Of a stretch of DNA of 64,000 nucleotides, positions 35,413-44,262 are shown one piece after another. Position numbers and translations under genes: made by a program. Below the pieces are notes generated by a model. It saw only the letters and a program-made list of their open reading frames with translations, had not been told where the DNA came from and did not search any database. The stretch's first letter is position 1. Every line of letters begins with the position of its first letter. Origin of the DNA: an uncultured Candidatus Saccharibacteria bacterium (GTDB taxonomy: Bacteria; Patescibacteriota; Saccharimonadia; Saccharimonadales; Saccharimonadaceae); assembly GCA_947304395.1 (NCBI GenBank), contig CAMZBA010000003.1:62001-126000 (forward strand). The letters run 5' to 3'.

Positions 35413-36714
35413 ATGTTAGATATTAATTACATCCGTGCGAATCGCCAAAAGGTAGAGGATGCAATCAAGAACAAGGGATACGAAATTGATCTTGCTGAGA
35501 TTCTCGACCTCGATGACGAGCGCAAGAGTCTATCGCAGAAAATCGACAACTTGCGCCAAGAACGCAATCAAATCTCTGCGAAGATGAAAAACGGTAAGCC
35601 CGACAAGGCTCTAATTGAGCAGGGCAAAAAGCTAAAGAAGGAGCTTTCCGAGCTCGAACCTAAGCTTTCTGAAGTCGAGAAAGAGTATGTCTCAAAACTT
35701 AAGACTGTACCGAATGTCCCAGAGGACGATGTCCCGATTGGTTTATCTGAAGATGAAAACCAAGTTGCTGAAGTTGTTGGCAAACCGCGCGATTTTAACT
35801 TCACGCCAAAGAACCACTATGAGATTGGCCAAGAGCGCGACTGGATTGATAAAGAGCGCGCCTCTAAAGTTACTGGCGCTCGCTTCGCTTATATAAAAGG
35901 CGAAATGGTCAAGCTACAGATGGCAATTGTCAACTTTGTTATGGATAGCTTGTCCGACGAGCGTGTTATTAAAGAAATAATCGAAAAGAACGGCCTCGAC
36001 GGTGTATCTACTAAGCCATTTACGCTCGTGCTTCCACCACTTATGCTTCGCACCGAGATGTATGATGCTATGGATCGTCTTGAGCCGAGCGAAGATCGCT
36101 ACAAAATTGAGGGAGAAGAACTATGGCTCCAAGGGAGCGCCGAACATGTTCTAGGAAGCATGCATGCTGGCGAAATCTTTAGCGAAGCGGAGCTTCCAGT
36201 GCGCTACTTAGGCTACGCGACTTCTTTCCGTCAAGAGGCTGGCACCTATGGCAAAGACATGGAAGGCATCATTCGTATGCACCAATTCGATAAATTGGAG
36301 ATGGAGAGCTTCTCGACAAAGGAAACTAGTCGCAAGGAGCATGAACTTTTTGTTGCTATTCAGCGTTGGTTGCTCGAACAGCTGATGCTTCCTTATCGCG
36401 TAATCCGCAAATGTACTTACGATATTGGTAAGCCCGACGCTCGTGGTATCGATATGGAAGTATGGCTTCCAGGCCAAAACAAGTATCGCGAAACGCATAC
36501 GGCGGACTATATGACTGATTATCAATCGCGCCGCCTCAATACGCGCGTTCGTCGTGAGGATGGCGAAGTAGAGTTGGTTCATACCAATGACGCTACCGCC
36601 TTTGCGCTAGGCCGCATCATGATTGCTGTCATCGAAAATAACCAGAACGAGGACATGACCATTCGTGTTCCTGAAGTTCTGCGTAAATATTTGAATGGAA
36701 AGGAGATCTTATAA
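35413..36714 (+). CDS. serS: Serine--tRNA ligase
   Basis: The 433-aa protein has the N-terminal antiparallel coiled coil (about residues 27-105) that grips the tRNA-Ser long arm. Class II motifs follow: motif 2 AGTYGKDMEGIIRMHQFDKLE and motif 3 ALGRIMIAVIENNQ. Length is normal. TATGAT stands 8 nt before the ATG, and hpf follows after 1 nt. Confidence 0.96.
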   Translation: MLDINYIRANRQKVEDAIKNKGYEIDLAEILDLDDERKSLSQKIDNLRQERNQISAKMKNGKPDKALIEQGKKLKKELSELEPKLSEVEKEYVSKLKTVPNVPEDDVPIGLSEDENQVAEVVGKPRDFNFTPKNHYEIGQERDWIDKERASKVTGARFAYIKGEMVKLQMAIVNFVMDSLSDERVIKEIIEKNGLDGVSTKPFTLVLPPLMLRTEMYDAMDRLEPSEDRYKIEGEELWLQGSAEHVLGSMHAGEIFSEAELPVRYLGYATSFRQEAGTYGKDMEGIIRMHQFDKLEMESFSTKETSRKEHELFVAIQRWLLEQLMLPYRVIRKCTYDIGKPDARGIDMEVWLPGQNKYRETHTADYMTDYQSRRLNTRVRREDGEVELVHTNDATAFALGRIMIAVIENNQNEDMTIRVPEVLRKYLNGKEIL

Positions 36715-36715
36715 A

Positions 36716-37072
36716 ATGATCGAAAATATTGACATAAGTGGCTCAAATTATGACGTCGAAGAGAGCCTGCAGAAATACGTTCAGAAACGTATTGGTAAGC
36801 TCGATCGTTATCTTCCGCGCCAAAACCGCAAAGATTTGGTTGCAAAAGTTGTGGTCACTCAAGTTAATCGCGACCACGGCAATAAGTATGAGATTTCTGC
36901 TACATTAGATATTCCGGGCGGCAAAGTTCTCAACGCTAAGGATGAAGCATCAAATGTATTTGCCGGCGTTGACATTCTGGAAGCAAAGCTAACTGGCCAG
37001 ATTCGTCGCTTTAAAACCGAGAAAACTAATTACGATAAGAAAGGATTTCTCAAGCGCTTCTTGAAGAAGTAA
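36716..37072 (+). CDS. hpf: Ribosome hibernation-promoting factor/YfiA family
   Basis: The 118-aa protein matches the short HPF fold: VEESLQKYVQKRIGKLDRYL, VAKVVVTQ, YEISATLDIPGG and NVFAGVDILEAKLTGQIRR. It binds the 30S decoding site and halts ribosomes in stress. The start at 36716 has AAGGAG upstream. It lacks the C-terminal dimerisation domain of the long form. Confidence 0.9.
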   Translation: MIENIDISGSNYDVEESLQKYVQKRIGKLDRYLPRQNRKDLVAKVVVTQVNRDHGNKYEISATLDIPGGKVLNAKDEASNVFAGVDILEAKLTGQIRRFKTEKTNYDKKGFLKRFLKK

Positions 37073-37093
37073 GCTGCGTGATATACTGGAACG

Positions 37094-40006
37094 ATGAAAG
37101 AGAAGAGGTCAGAAGAGAAGCAGAAAAGGGTGGATATCGATGCCGAAGAGGCCGTAATTACCGAAAAAATCAAAAAAACTAAAAAAGCCAAAAAAGCTCC
37201 AAAAGAGAAGAAACCGACCGATAAACTTGCCGACAAATCTGGTACGACTAAATTTTTGCAACATATTTTTGGGGATGCCCAAAAACGCACTCTCCGTCGT
37301 TTAAGTCGTCGTGTCGAGGAAATTAATAAACTTGGCGCAAAATACTCCGAAATGTCCGATGACGAGCTTAAGGAGCAAACCGAAAAACTCAAAAAACGCC
37401 TCGCAAAACTCACAAAGCAAGAGCAAGCCAAGCTTGCGCTAGAAAAACTCAAGGCTAAAAAAGGTAAAAAGGGAAGCAAGAAAAGCGCGAAGAAGGCCAA
37501 GGCAAAGCCTGTTCAGGACGACGCCAAAGCTCTTGACGCTATTTTGCCAAATGCTTTCGCTCTAGTTCGCGAAGCTAGCGATCGCGTCCTAAAGTTGCGC
37601 CCGTTTGACGTGCAGCTCATTGGTGGTATTGTTCTACACGAAGGCAATGTTGCCGAGATGAAAACTGGTGAAGGCAAAACTCTCGTGGCAACTCTTCCGG
37701 CCTATCTTAATGCTTTAACTGGCCGCGGCGTACATGTCGTCACCGTAAACGACTATCTCGCTCAGCGCGATGCTGGCTGGATGGGTGAGCTCTATAATTG
37801 GCTTGGCCTTTCCGTCGGTGTAATTATTAACGAAGCTAGCTTCTGCTATGACCCAGATTACACTAATGAGGAGCACGACGACGAGCGCATGCGTCACCTC
37901 AAACCATGTACGCGCAAAGAGGCTTATAACTGTGATATTACCTACGGCACGAACAATGAATTCGGCTTCGATTATCTTCGCGATAACATGGTCAAAGACG
38001 CAAACTATCTCCGTCAACGCGAACTTAACTTCGCTATCGTCGATGAGGTAGACTCCATCTTGATCGATGAGGCGCGCACGCCGTTGATTATTTCTGCGCC
38101 AGCCGCAGATAACCCAGAGAGTTACTATCAGTTTGCCAAAGTTTGCGCACAGCTTGCTAGTGAAGATTACGTCGTGGACGAAAAGCGTCGTACGGTTGCT
38201 CTAACCGATGAAGGTGTTGAAAAAGTTCAGAAGATTCTTGGCATTGATACTCTCTATTCGACCGATAATACGCGCATCGTTTACCATCTCGAGCAAGCTC
38301 TTCGTGCTGAGACTCTTTTCCATCGCGATAAAGATTATGTTGTAACCAACTCTGGCGAAGTTATCATTGTTGACGAGCATACTGGCCGTCTCATGCAGGG
38401 TCGTCGCTACAACGAAGGTCTCCACCAGGCTATCGAGGCAAAAGAAGGTGTACTTGTTCGCCAAGAATCTACTACTCTTGCCACAATCTCCTTCCAAAAC
38501 TTCTTCCGCCTCTATCGTAAACTTTCTGGTATGACTGGTACCGCCTTCACTGAGGCCGAAGAGTTTCAGCAAATCTATGCACTTGACGTTATTCAGATTC
38601 CGCCGAATAAGCCTATCATTCGTGTCGATAAAGATGACCTTATCTATCGCACTACGGCCGCCAAATTAAAGGCAATTGCGAATGAGGTCAAAGAGTACCA
38701 TGAAAAAGGTCAACCAGTACTAATTGGCTCCGATTCTATCGAAAACAACGAAATGATCGCCTCATATCTTGAGCAACAAGGCATTCCGTTTGAGATTTTA
38801 AACGCTAAGAATAATGAGCGTGAGGCGGCGATTATTGCTAAGGCTGGCGAAAAAGGTGCCGTCACTCTTGCGACGAACATGGCTGGTCGCGGTACGGATA
38901 TTAAGCTTGCTCCAGGCGTCGCCGATCTTGGCGGCCTTGTTGTGATTGGTACCGCTCGTCACGATTCCCGCCGCGTCGATAATCAGCTCCGTGGTCGTGG
39001 TGGTCGTCAGGGCGATCCTGGCACTACGCAGTTCTTCGTTTCTTGCGAGGATGACCTTATGCGCATCTTCCAGGGTGATCGCATCGCTATGCTTATGCAG
39101 CGTCTTGGTATTGATGATGACATGCCGATTCGCAACCGTACTATCAGCAAGACGCTCGAGCAAGCCCAGAAGCGCGTAGAAGGTTTCAATTTCGACTCAC
39201 GCAAAAACGTTGTTCAGTACGATAACGTCATTAACCGTCACCGCAAAGTGGTCTACACGATGCGCCGCAAGATTCTCGATGGTGATAATATCCATCCAGA
39301 GATTACGCGCCTCTATAAAGAAGAAATTGCCGAATTGGTCCAATTTAGCTCTCGCGTAAACAAGAAGTTTGCCGAAAACTTCAAACGCGTCTTTGATCTA
39401 GACGATGACTTGATTGATACTATTGGCCTCATGCGCAAAGAGAAAGACCGCAATCGTCTAGCTCTAGCGGCAGTTGAAGAAATGTATCACGATAAAGAGC
39501 TTGAGTTTGGCGAAGAAACCATGCACAAAATTGAGCGCGAGGTCTACCTCAATGTCCTCGATACCCTCTGGATGCAACATCTAGAAAATATGCAGCATCT
39601 CCGCGAGGGCATTCACTGGCGTTCCGTTGGTCAACGTGACCCGCTCGTAGAATATCGCTCGGAATCCCAGAAGCTCTTTGACGGTCTCCAACGCGCTTTG
39701 CGTGAAGAGGTAATGCATATTCTCCTCTCAATCAGGCCGCAAGATGTCGCCGAAGTTTCCGACGATAAATATGAAACCGAGCTCACCAAGATGGCCGATT
39801 CCGCTACGGAAAAGGGCGTAAATGAGATCTCCGCCGGCGAAAAGAATCTCGACGACGAATTCACGAAGGATGAACATGGTGTCAGCAAGCCTGCCGAACG
39901 TCGCGCGACTACTACTGGAAAGAATACAAATCGTAATGCGAAGCGTAATCAAGCGCGAAAGAGCAAGAAGAAATCTCGCCAGAATAAGAAAAAAGGCCGT
40001 CGTTAA
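37094..40006 (+). CDS. secA: Protein translocase ATPase SecA
   Basis: This 970-aa enzyme has the Walker A MKTGEGKTLVATLPAYLNAL, VDEVDSILIDEARTPLIIS, TNMAGRGTDIKL and QLRGRGGRQGDPG. It drives protein export through SecYEG. Unusual parts are a Lys-rich N-terminal extension (about residues 1-50), a Lys/Ala-rich insertion in the first nucleotide-binding part (about 118-138) and a strongly basic C-terminal tail in place of the Zn-binding SEC-C motif. TATACT ends 6 nt before the ATG, so the mRNA is probably leaderless. Confidence 0.96.
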   Translation: MKEKRSEEKQKRVDIDAEEAVITEKIKKTKKAKKAPKEKKPTDKLADKSGTTKFLQHIFGDAQKRTLRRLSRRVEEINKLGAKYSEMSDDELKEQTEKLKKRLAKLTKQEQAKLALEKLKAKKGKKGSKKSAKKAKAKPVQDDAKALDAILPNAFALVREASDRVLKLRPFDVQLIGGIVLHEGNVAEMKTGEGKTLVATLPAYLNALTGRGVHVVTVNDYLAQRDAGWMGELYNWLGLSVGVIINEASFCYDPDYTNEEHDDERMRHLKPCTRKEAYNCDITYGTNNEFGFDYLRDNMVKDANYLRQRELNFAIVDEVDSILIDEARTPLIISAPAADNPESYYQFAKVCAQLASEDYVVDEKRRTVALTDEGVEKVQKILGIDTLYSTDNTRIVYHLEQALRAETLFHRDKDYVVTNSGEVIIVDEHTGRLMQGRRYNEGLHQAIEAKEGVLVRQESTTLATISFQNFFRLYRKLSGMTGTAFTEAEEFQQIYALDVIQIPPNKPIIRVDKDDLIYRTTAAKLKAIANEVKEYHEKGQPVLIGSDSIENNEMIASYLEQQGIPFEILNAKNNEREAAIIAKAGEKGAVTLATNMAGRGTDIKLAPGVADLGGLVVIGTARHDSRRVDNQLRGRGGRQGDPGTTQFFVSCEDDLMRIFQGDRIAMLMQRLGIDDDMPIRNRTISKTLEQAQKRVEGFNFDSRKNVVQYDNVINRHRKVVYTMRRKILDGDNIHPEITRLYKEEIAELVQFSSRVNKKFAENFKRVFDLDDDLIDTIGLMRKEKDRNRLALAAVEEMYHDKELEFGEETMHKIEREVYLNVLDTLWMQHLENMQHLREGIHWRSVGQRDPLVEYRSESQKLFDGLQRALREEVMHILLSIRPQDVAEVSDDKYETELTKMADSATEKGVNEISAGEKNLDDEFTKDEHGVSKPAERRATTTGKNTNRNAKRNQARKSKKKSRQNKKKGRR

Positions 40007-40015
40007 CTAAAATGC

Positions 40016-40083
40016 AAAAAAGAACGCGACCAAGTCAGGCCGCGTTCTCAGCGATACTATTATATTATCATGTTATTGCGTGA
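40016..40083 (-). other. Possible tiny antisense transcript (promoter plus terminator)
   Basis: On the - strand a TTGACT and TATAAT-like pair lies just right of a GAACGCG/CGCGTTC hairpin (40022-40047) followed by a T-run (A-run 40016-40020 on +). No - strand gene ends here, so this may be a very short RNA or simply the secA terminator. Confidence 0.3.
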
Positions 40084-41396
40084 AAGTCAAGCATAAGCAG
40101 TTACTACTAAAGAAACGTATGAAACACTCTATCGAAGAAGTGCGTCTGAAAAATGGCGCACGCGGTCTACTTATAGATGCCCCTAGTTCAGAGGTGATTA
40201 ATCTGAAGGTTATTTTTCGCGCTGGCAATAAATTCGTAAAGAGACAGGATATTTACGAAGTAGCTCACCTGATGGAGCATATGGCTTTTGGTCGCAATGC
40301 TGAATTTAAAGACGAGCAGGCTTATGAATCCGAGTTTACGAAGAATGGCGCATATCATAATGCCTGGACTTCGGACAATTTCATCGCCTATGAGGCGGAA
40401 TGTGCAGATTTTGAATGGGATCGCATCTTACGTTTGCAAGAATTAGCAATCGCTAAGCCTAAATTTAATGAGGAAGAGCTCAATAGTGAAAAAGGAAATG
40501 TACGCTCTGAGCTGACAGGATATCAGAATGACTACGCTCGTCTAATCTGGCCAAAATTACAGCAGGCTCTTGGCGAACAAGTGCTGACTTATTCCGAACG
40601 CCTAAAGACTATTAACAATATTGAGCTCAAGGATGTGCGCGAACACCATCGCCGCACACATACTGCTTCAAATATGCAATTTATTATTTGTGGTAGCCTG
40701 CGTGGCCGCAAGCGCAAGATTATTAATATGCTCGAGACCTGGGATTTAAAGCCTGGCGAAAAGTTTGAAGTGCCAATTAGCGCGTTTGTCGGAACGAGTC
40801 CAGTATTAATTCGCCGCAAGGATGCCGCCAATGTGTGTTTTGGCTTTTCTTTCATCATTCAGCGTCCGCTCGAGCCAAAAGAGCAATACGCTATGAGTTG
40901 TCTCAATCATATCCTAAACGGCACCATGAGTAGTAAGATATTTGGCGCCGCTCGCAAACGTGGCATTGTCTATGGCATCGGCTCGAATACTGAAAGCGAT
41001 AAGTGGAGTAGCACTTGGGACTTTGACGGCGAAGTAAATCACGAGAATGCCGCGGAGCTGTTTGATTTGATTGCTATAGAATTAGCGCGAGTTATTAATG
41101 GCGACATTAGCGAAGAGGATATCAATGCCGCCAAAACCTATGCCCTTGGTCGCCATCAGATGCTTGCTCAGACTGCCGACCAGATTAGCAGCTATTATAT
41201 GCGTGAATATATCACTACTAATACTTATGAACCGCTTAGCGAGGCCCCAAAAATGATTGACGCTATCGACAAGGGTACAATTGTTAGCCTCGCCCGTGAG
41301 TTTATGCAATCTGGCATTTCTGGTCTTGCTGCTGTTGGCAATATGAATAAATCTGTCGTCGACGAGCTTTGGTCGCGCGTTCTCGGTGCTATTTAG
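40080..41396 (+). CDS. M16-family zinc peptidase
   Basis: The 438-aa protein has the inverted zinc motif HLMEH (about residues 62-66) and the distal Glu in EELNSEKGNVRSEL, then the second M16 half (YAMSCLNHILNGTMSSKIFG, RKRGIVYGIGS). It probably degrades peptides, as in PqqL/YmxG enzymes. The start is uncertain: GTG 40080, or ATG 40119 (MKHSIEEVRLKNGARGLL), the latter fitting the family better. Confidence 0.9.
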   Translation: MKVKHKQLLLKKRMKHSIEEVRLKNGARGLLIDAPSSEVINLKVIFRAGNKFVKRQDIYEVAHLMEHMAFGRNAEFKDEQAYESEFTKNGAYHNAWTSDNFIAYEAECADFEWDRILRLQELAIAKPKFNEEELNSEKGNVRSELTGYQNDYARLIWPKLQQALGEQVLTYSERLKTINNIELKDVREHHRRTHTASNMQFIICGSLRGRKRKIINMLETWDLKPGEKFEVPISAFVGTSPVLIRRKDAANVCFGFSFIIQRPLEPKEQYAMSCLNHILNGTMSSKIFGAARKRGIVYGIGSNTESDKWSSTWDFDGEVNHENAAELFDLIAIELARVINGDISEEDINAAKTYALGRHQMLAQTADQISSYYMREYITTNTYEPLSEAPKMIDAIDKGTIVSLAREFMQSGISGLAAVGNMNKSVVDELWSRVLGAI

Positions 41397-41398
41397 CC

Positions 41399-41560
41399 TT
41401 ATTTGAATAATACGGTAATGTCCAGAAAATTCGGACCCAAAAAACGATTTACCATCAGAGATGATGCTTCTTTTTTTGTAACCTTCAATCTATCATCTTC
41501 GGCCGTTTTAAGTCTTAAATATTCGGACACGGCGTCAAACTTTACAAAAGTACACGACAA
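41399..41560 (-). CDS. Possible small protein (53 aa)
   Basis: An ORF with protein-like composition (FVKFDAVSEYLRLKTAEDDR, KKEASSLMVNRFLGPNF) begins at TTG 41560 and ends 2 nt past the peptidase stop. No clear Shine-Dalgarno is present. The larger frame starting at 41704 inside the kinase gene is not credible. No family recognised. Confidence 0.3.
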   Translation of the reverse strand: MSCTFVKFDAVSEYLRLKTAEDDRLKVTKKEASSLMVNRFLGPNFLDITVLFK

Positions 41561-41606
41561 AACCGCGCAATAGGGAGCGCAAATATCGGTGTAGTATAAT
41601 TTTAAT

Positions 41607-42191
41607 ATGGACAAAGATAGCAAAGATATCAAGATTGTTGCCGTAGTCGGGATGTGCGGTAGCGGTAAATCAACGGCGATCGAGTATTTAACCGAGCGTG
41701 GCATTCCAAAAGTCTACTTTGGTGGAATTATCTATAAGGCCATGGAGGAGGCGGGTATCCCACGTACGGAAGATGGCGAGAGCGAGAAAAAATTCCGCGA
41801 GGAGATCCGCCAGAAAGAAGGCAAGGATTTCGTAGTTTTGCGAGCTATTCGGGAGGCTAAAAAACTGATTGAGGCCGGTCAAAAGCATATCGTGCTCGAC
41901 GGTCTTTATAGCTGGACGGAATATAAGATTCTACGCAAAGAATGGCCAACCGAAATGACGGTCATCGCTATCGTTACGCCAAAAGCTCTACGTCGCAAGC
42001 GCATTGCCGAGCGCCCAGATCGCCCATTCGACGCGCAGGCTGTTGCCGAGCGTGACCGCGCCGAGATTGAAAATCTTGAAAAAGGCGGACCAATCGCTAT
42101 CGCCGACTATTACGTCGATAACTCTGGTACGGTCGAAGAGTTTCGGGAAGCCTTCGGCAAGCTCATGAAAGATATTCACTTTATTAACTAG
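41607..42191 (+). CDS. P-loop kinase, dephospho-CoA-kinase-like
   Basis: The 194-aa protein opens with VVGMCGSGKSTAIEYL (Walker A), then VYFGGIIYKAMEEAGI, HIVLDGLYSWTEYKIL and an RRKRIAERPDRPFD lid segment. It resembles CoaE/archaeal dephospho-CoA kinases and the AAA_18 group. Substrate assignment is tentative. TATAAT lies 6 nt before ATG. The methyltransferase gene follows after 1 nt. Confidence 0.78.
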   Translation: MDKDSKDIKIVAVVGMCGSGKSTAIEYLTERGIPKVYFGGIIYKAMEEAGIPRTEDGESEKKFREEIRQKEGKDFVVLRAIREAKKLIEAGQKHIVLDGLYSWTEYKILRKEWPTEMTVIAIVTPKALRRKRIAERPDRPFDAQAVAERDRAEIENLEKGGPIAIADYYVDNSGTVEEFREAFGKLMKDIHFIN

Positions 42192-42192
42192 T

Positions 42193-42774
42193 ATGAAAGA
42201 CCTTCAAATCCCAAACCGAGAAACCGATATTATTCTGCAGGAACTAGATGAGACTACGGTCGTCCCTGGTGATGTTGTAGAATTCGGCTGCTATGCTGGC
42301 GACACATCAGTTTTGCTAGCGGAGGCCTTAAAAAATACGCCAGATAAATGGCTCTATCTTTATGATTCCTTTGAAGGATTACCCGAAAAAACTCCCGAAG
42401 ACCAATCTGCGGCCGGCTGGCGTTTTAAGGCCGGCGAATTAAAAGTGTCGCCGGAAACTGTTGCGCACAAATTCAAAAAGTTAAGCCTCTCCGACCCAGT
42501 CATTGTGAAAAAGTGGTTCGACCAGCTCAACGATTCTGATTTGCCTAGTCAAATTTCATTCGCATTACTTGACGGAGACTTCTATCGGTCAATTAAAACT
42601 AGTTTTGAAAAAGTTGCACCGCGCATGGCGAGCGGTGGGGTTATTGTAGTTCATGATTATCGTAATGCGGAATTACCGGGCGTAACCAAAGCCGTAGGCG
42701 AATTTCTCGACAATCATCCAGAGGAATACGACTTTAGCCTGCGTGCAAGTTTAGCCATCTTACATCGGAAGTAA
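42193..42774 (+). CDS. TylF/MycF-type class I methyltransferase
   Basis: The 193-aa protein has motif I VVEFGCYAGDTSVLLAEAL, LYDSFEGLPEKTPED and a metal-binding-type LLDGDFYRSIK followed by GGVIVVHDYRN, as in TylF/MycF sugar O-methyltransferases and related families. The substrate is not inferable. It overlaps the end of the convergent TraX gene by 15 nt. Confidence 0.85.
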   Translation: MKDLQIPNRETDIILQELDETTVVPGDVVEFGCYAGDTSVLLAEALKNTPDKWLYLYDSFEGLPEKTPEDQSAAGWRFKAGELKVSPETVAHKFKKLSLSDPVIVKKWFDQLNDSDLPSQISFALLDGDFYRSIKTSFEKVAPRMASGGVIVVHDYRNAELPGVTKAVGEFLDNHPEEYDFSLRASLAILHRK

Positions 42775-43491
42775 AAAGCATATTATGGCGATCGCCATCA
42801 AATGCGCTGGATAGAAAATATAGCCAAACCATTTCGGCAAACGATGTCCCAACTTGCCACCATACATTAAGATTGGAAAAATTGCGAGCAGCGAGAATAA
42901 TTGCATTGGTTTATTCTCGATTATGACCATGAGGGTCATAGGTATAAATAAGCTAAACATATAGCCAAACATCCGCCAAATCTTCAATTTTTCGCCCTTC
43001 AAGAATCTCGAACACAAGTAGAAGTTTATTACCAACAATACTCCATATACCCCATAATCCATACCTAGTATTTCTGCGAAGAGCAATAAGATTGACAGAT
43101 AAATCGCCGTCCAGCCACCATATTCTATAGCCGACATGGCTATGAAACCGAAGAGTAGGGTGAAAATTACATTAAGATATAACTTGTATTCCATCAACCC
43201 AGCGGATAGATGAAGTGGTAGTCCCGATAGCTGCCCACCTGATGCGGCATAGTGGGCCAAATCGAAAGGCAATTGTGAGATAAAAGCAAAAGCCAGCAAC
43301 CTACCAAAATAGCGAGTTCGTTGTTTACCTTTGGTATGTAAAAAACCTTCCGATAGCATAAAACAATATAACGGCATTGCGAGACGGCCAATCGCGCGCA
43401 TCCAAATTGGGCTATGAAAAATATACACACCCAAGTGGTCAATAAACATAGTAACAATAGCAATCAGCTGCAGGCTAGCAGAAGTAAGCAT
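42760..43491 (-). CDS. TraX family membrane protein
   Basis: The 243-aa protein has about 7-8 helices and the TraX opening LQLIAIVTMFIDHLGVYIF, then MRAIGRLAMPLYCFMLSEGF and a C-terminal YIFYPAHLMAIAIICFLL. TraX N-acetylates F pilin; many chromosomal relatives are acyltransferases acting on unknown envelope targets. Confidence 0.9.
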   Translation of the reverse strand: MLTSASLQLIAIVTMFIDHLGVYIFHSPIWMRAIGRLAMPLYCFMLSEGFLHTKGKQRTRYFGRLLAFAFISQLPFDLAHYAASGGQLSGLPLHLSAGLMEYKLYLNVIFTLLFGFIAMSAIEYGGWTAIYLSILLLFAEILGMDYGVYGVLLVINFYLCSRFLKGEKLKIWRMFGYMFSLFIPMTLMVIIENKPMQLFSLLAIFPILMYGGKLGHRLPKWFGYIFYPAHLMAIAIICFLLPM

Positions 43492-43539
43492 ATATACTTA
43501 TCTTAACACGCCAGTAAATATGCTAAAATATGTGCATAA

Positions 43540-44127
43540 ATGAAGAAACTTCGTCGTGGTTTTTTAATTGCCATTAAGCTTTGTCTGCTTGTCTATGCGA
43601 TTCTTACTGGCATCCGCTGTCTTGTTGACCCTGGCTATAGTAAATATGGCGGCTTCTTGGCGGGTCTCGTCTTGCCGTTTATACCAAATATAGTCAAGAA
43701 AGTGTTCAAGTGTAAATTCGCCTTTCGGATAGAGCTTCTATATTATGCTTTTATCTTCGTAGCATTAGACATGGGCATATGTATGGATTTGTACAAGACT
43801 GTCCCGTATTTCGACAAAACAGTACATTTTTGTTCGGGAGTCTTTTCTGCGCTAGTCGGACATTATGCTCTCGTTTACTTCAAGGTGAATAAAAGTCCTA
43901 AGCTTTTCAAGGCAATGTTTATCATGTTCTTCTCGATAGCAATCGCCGTTCTTTGGGAATTCTTCGAGTTTGGCTGCGATAAGCTTTTGGGGCAGAGTAT
44001 GCAACAGCTAATTTCGATCGGCGTCGACGATACGATGTTTGATTTGATTTGCGCTACGGTTGGTGCTGGGCTAGGCGGGTATCTACTCACCATTCCAAAC
44101 TTCGTAGAATATCTCGAAGAATTATAA
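43540..44127 (+). CDS. Multi-helix membrane protein (YjdF/DUF2238-like)
   Basis: The 195-aa protein has about five helices and the pattern YFDKTVHFCSGVFSALVGHYA followed by AIAVLWEFFEFGCDKLLG and DTMFDLICATVGAGLGGYLL, as in DUF2238/YjdF proteins. Conserved His, Glu and Asp line the helices, but the function is unknown. The transcript starts from TAAAAT 10 nt upstream. Confidence 0.75.
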   Translation: MKKLRRGFLIAIKLCLLVYAILTGIRCLVDPGYSKYGGFLAGLVLPFIPNIVKKVFKCKFAFRIELLYYAFIFVALDMGICMDLYKTVPYFDKTVHFCSGVFSALVGHYALVYFKVNKSPKLFKAMFIMFFSIAIAVLWEFFEFGCDKLLGQSMQQLISIGVDDTMFDLICATVGAGLGGYLLTIPNFVEYLEEL

Positions 44128-44157
44128 TTTTTTAAGTCTCACCCCTGTTTAGCAGAC

Positions 44158-44222
44158 TTGACACTAGAGTGCTAACGCGCTACAATGATTACAAATTAGC
44201 ACTCACTGGGTGCGAGTGCTAA
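44158..44222 (+). promoter_or_regulatory. dnaK promoter with CIRCE operator and an extra CIRCE half-site
   Basis: TTGACA (44158-44163), a 17-bp spacer and TACAAT (44181-44186). A perfect CIRCE element, TTAGCACTC-N9-GAGTGCTAA, spans 44196-44222 just after the start site, the place where HrcA represses. A lone GAGTGCTAA (44167-44175) also sits in the spacer between -35 and -10. Confidence 0.95.
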
Positions 44223-44262
44223 AACATAATTTCGTTTATAATTCAAGGAGGATAAAATCCAA

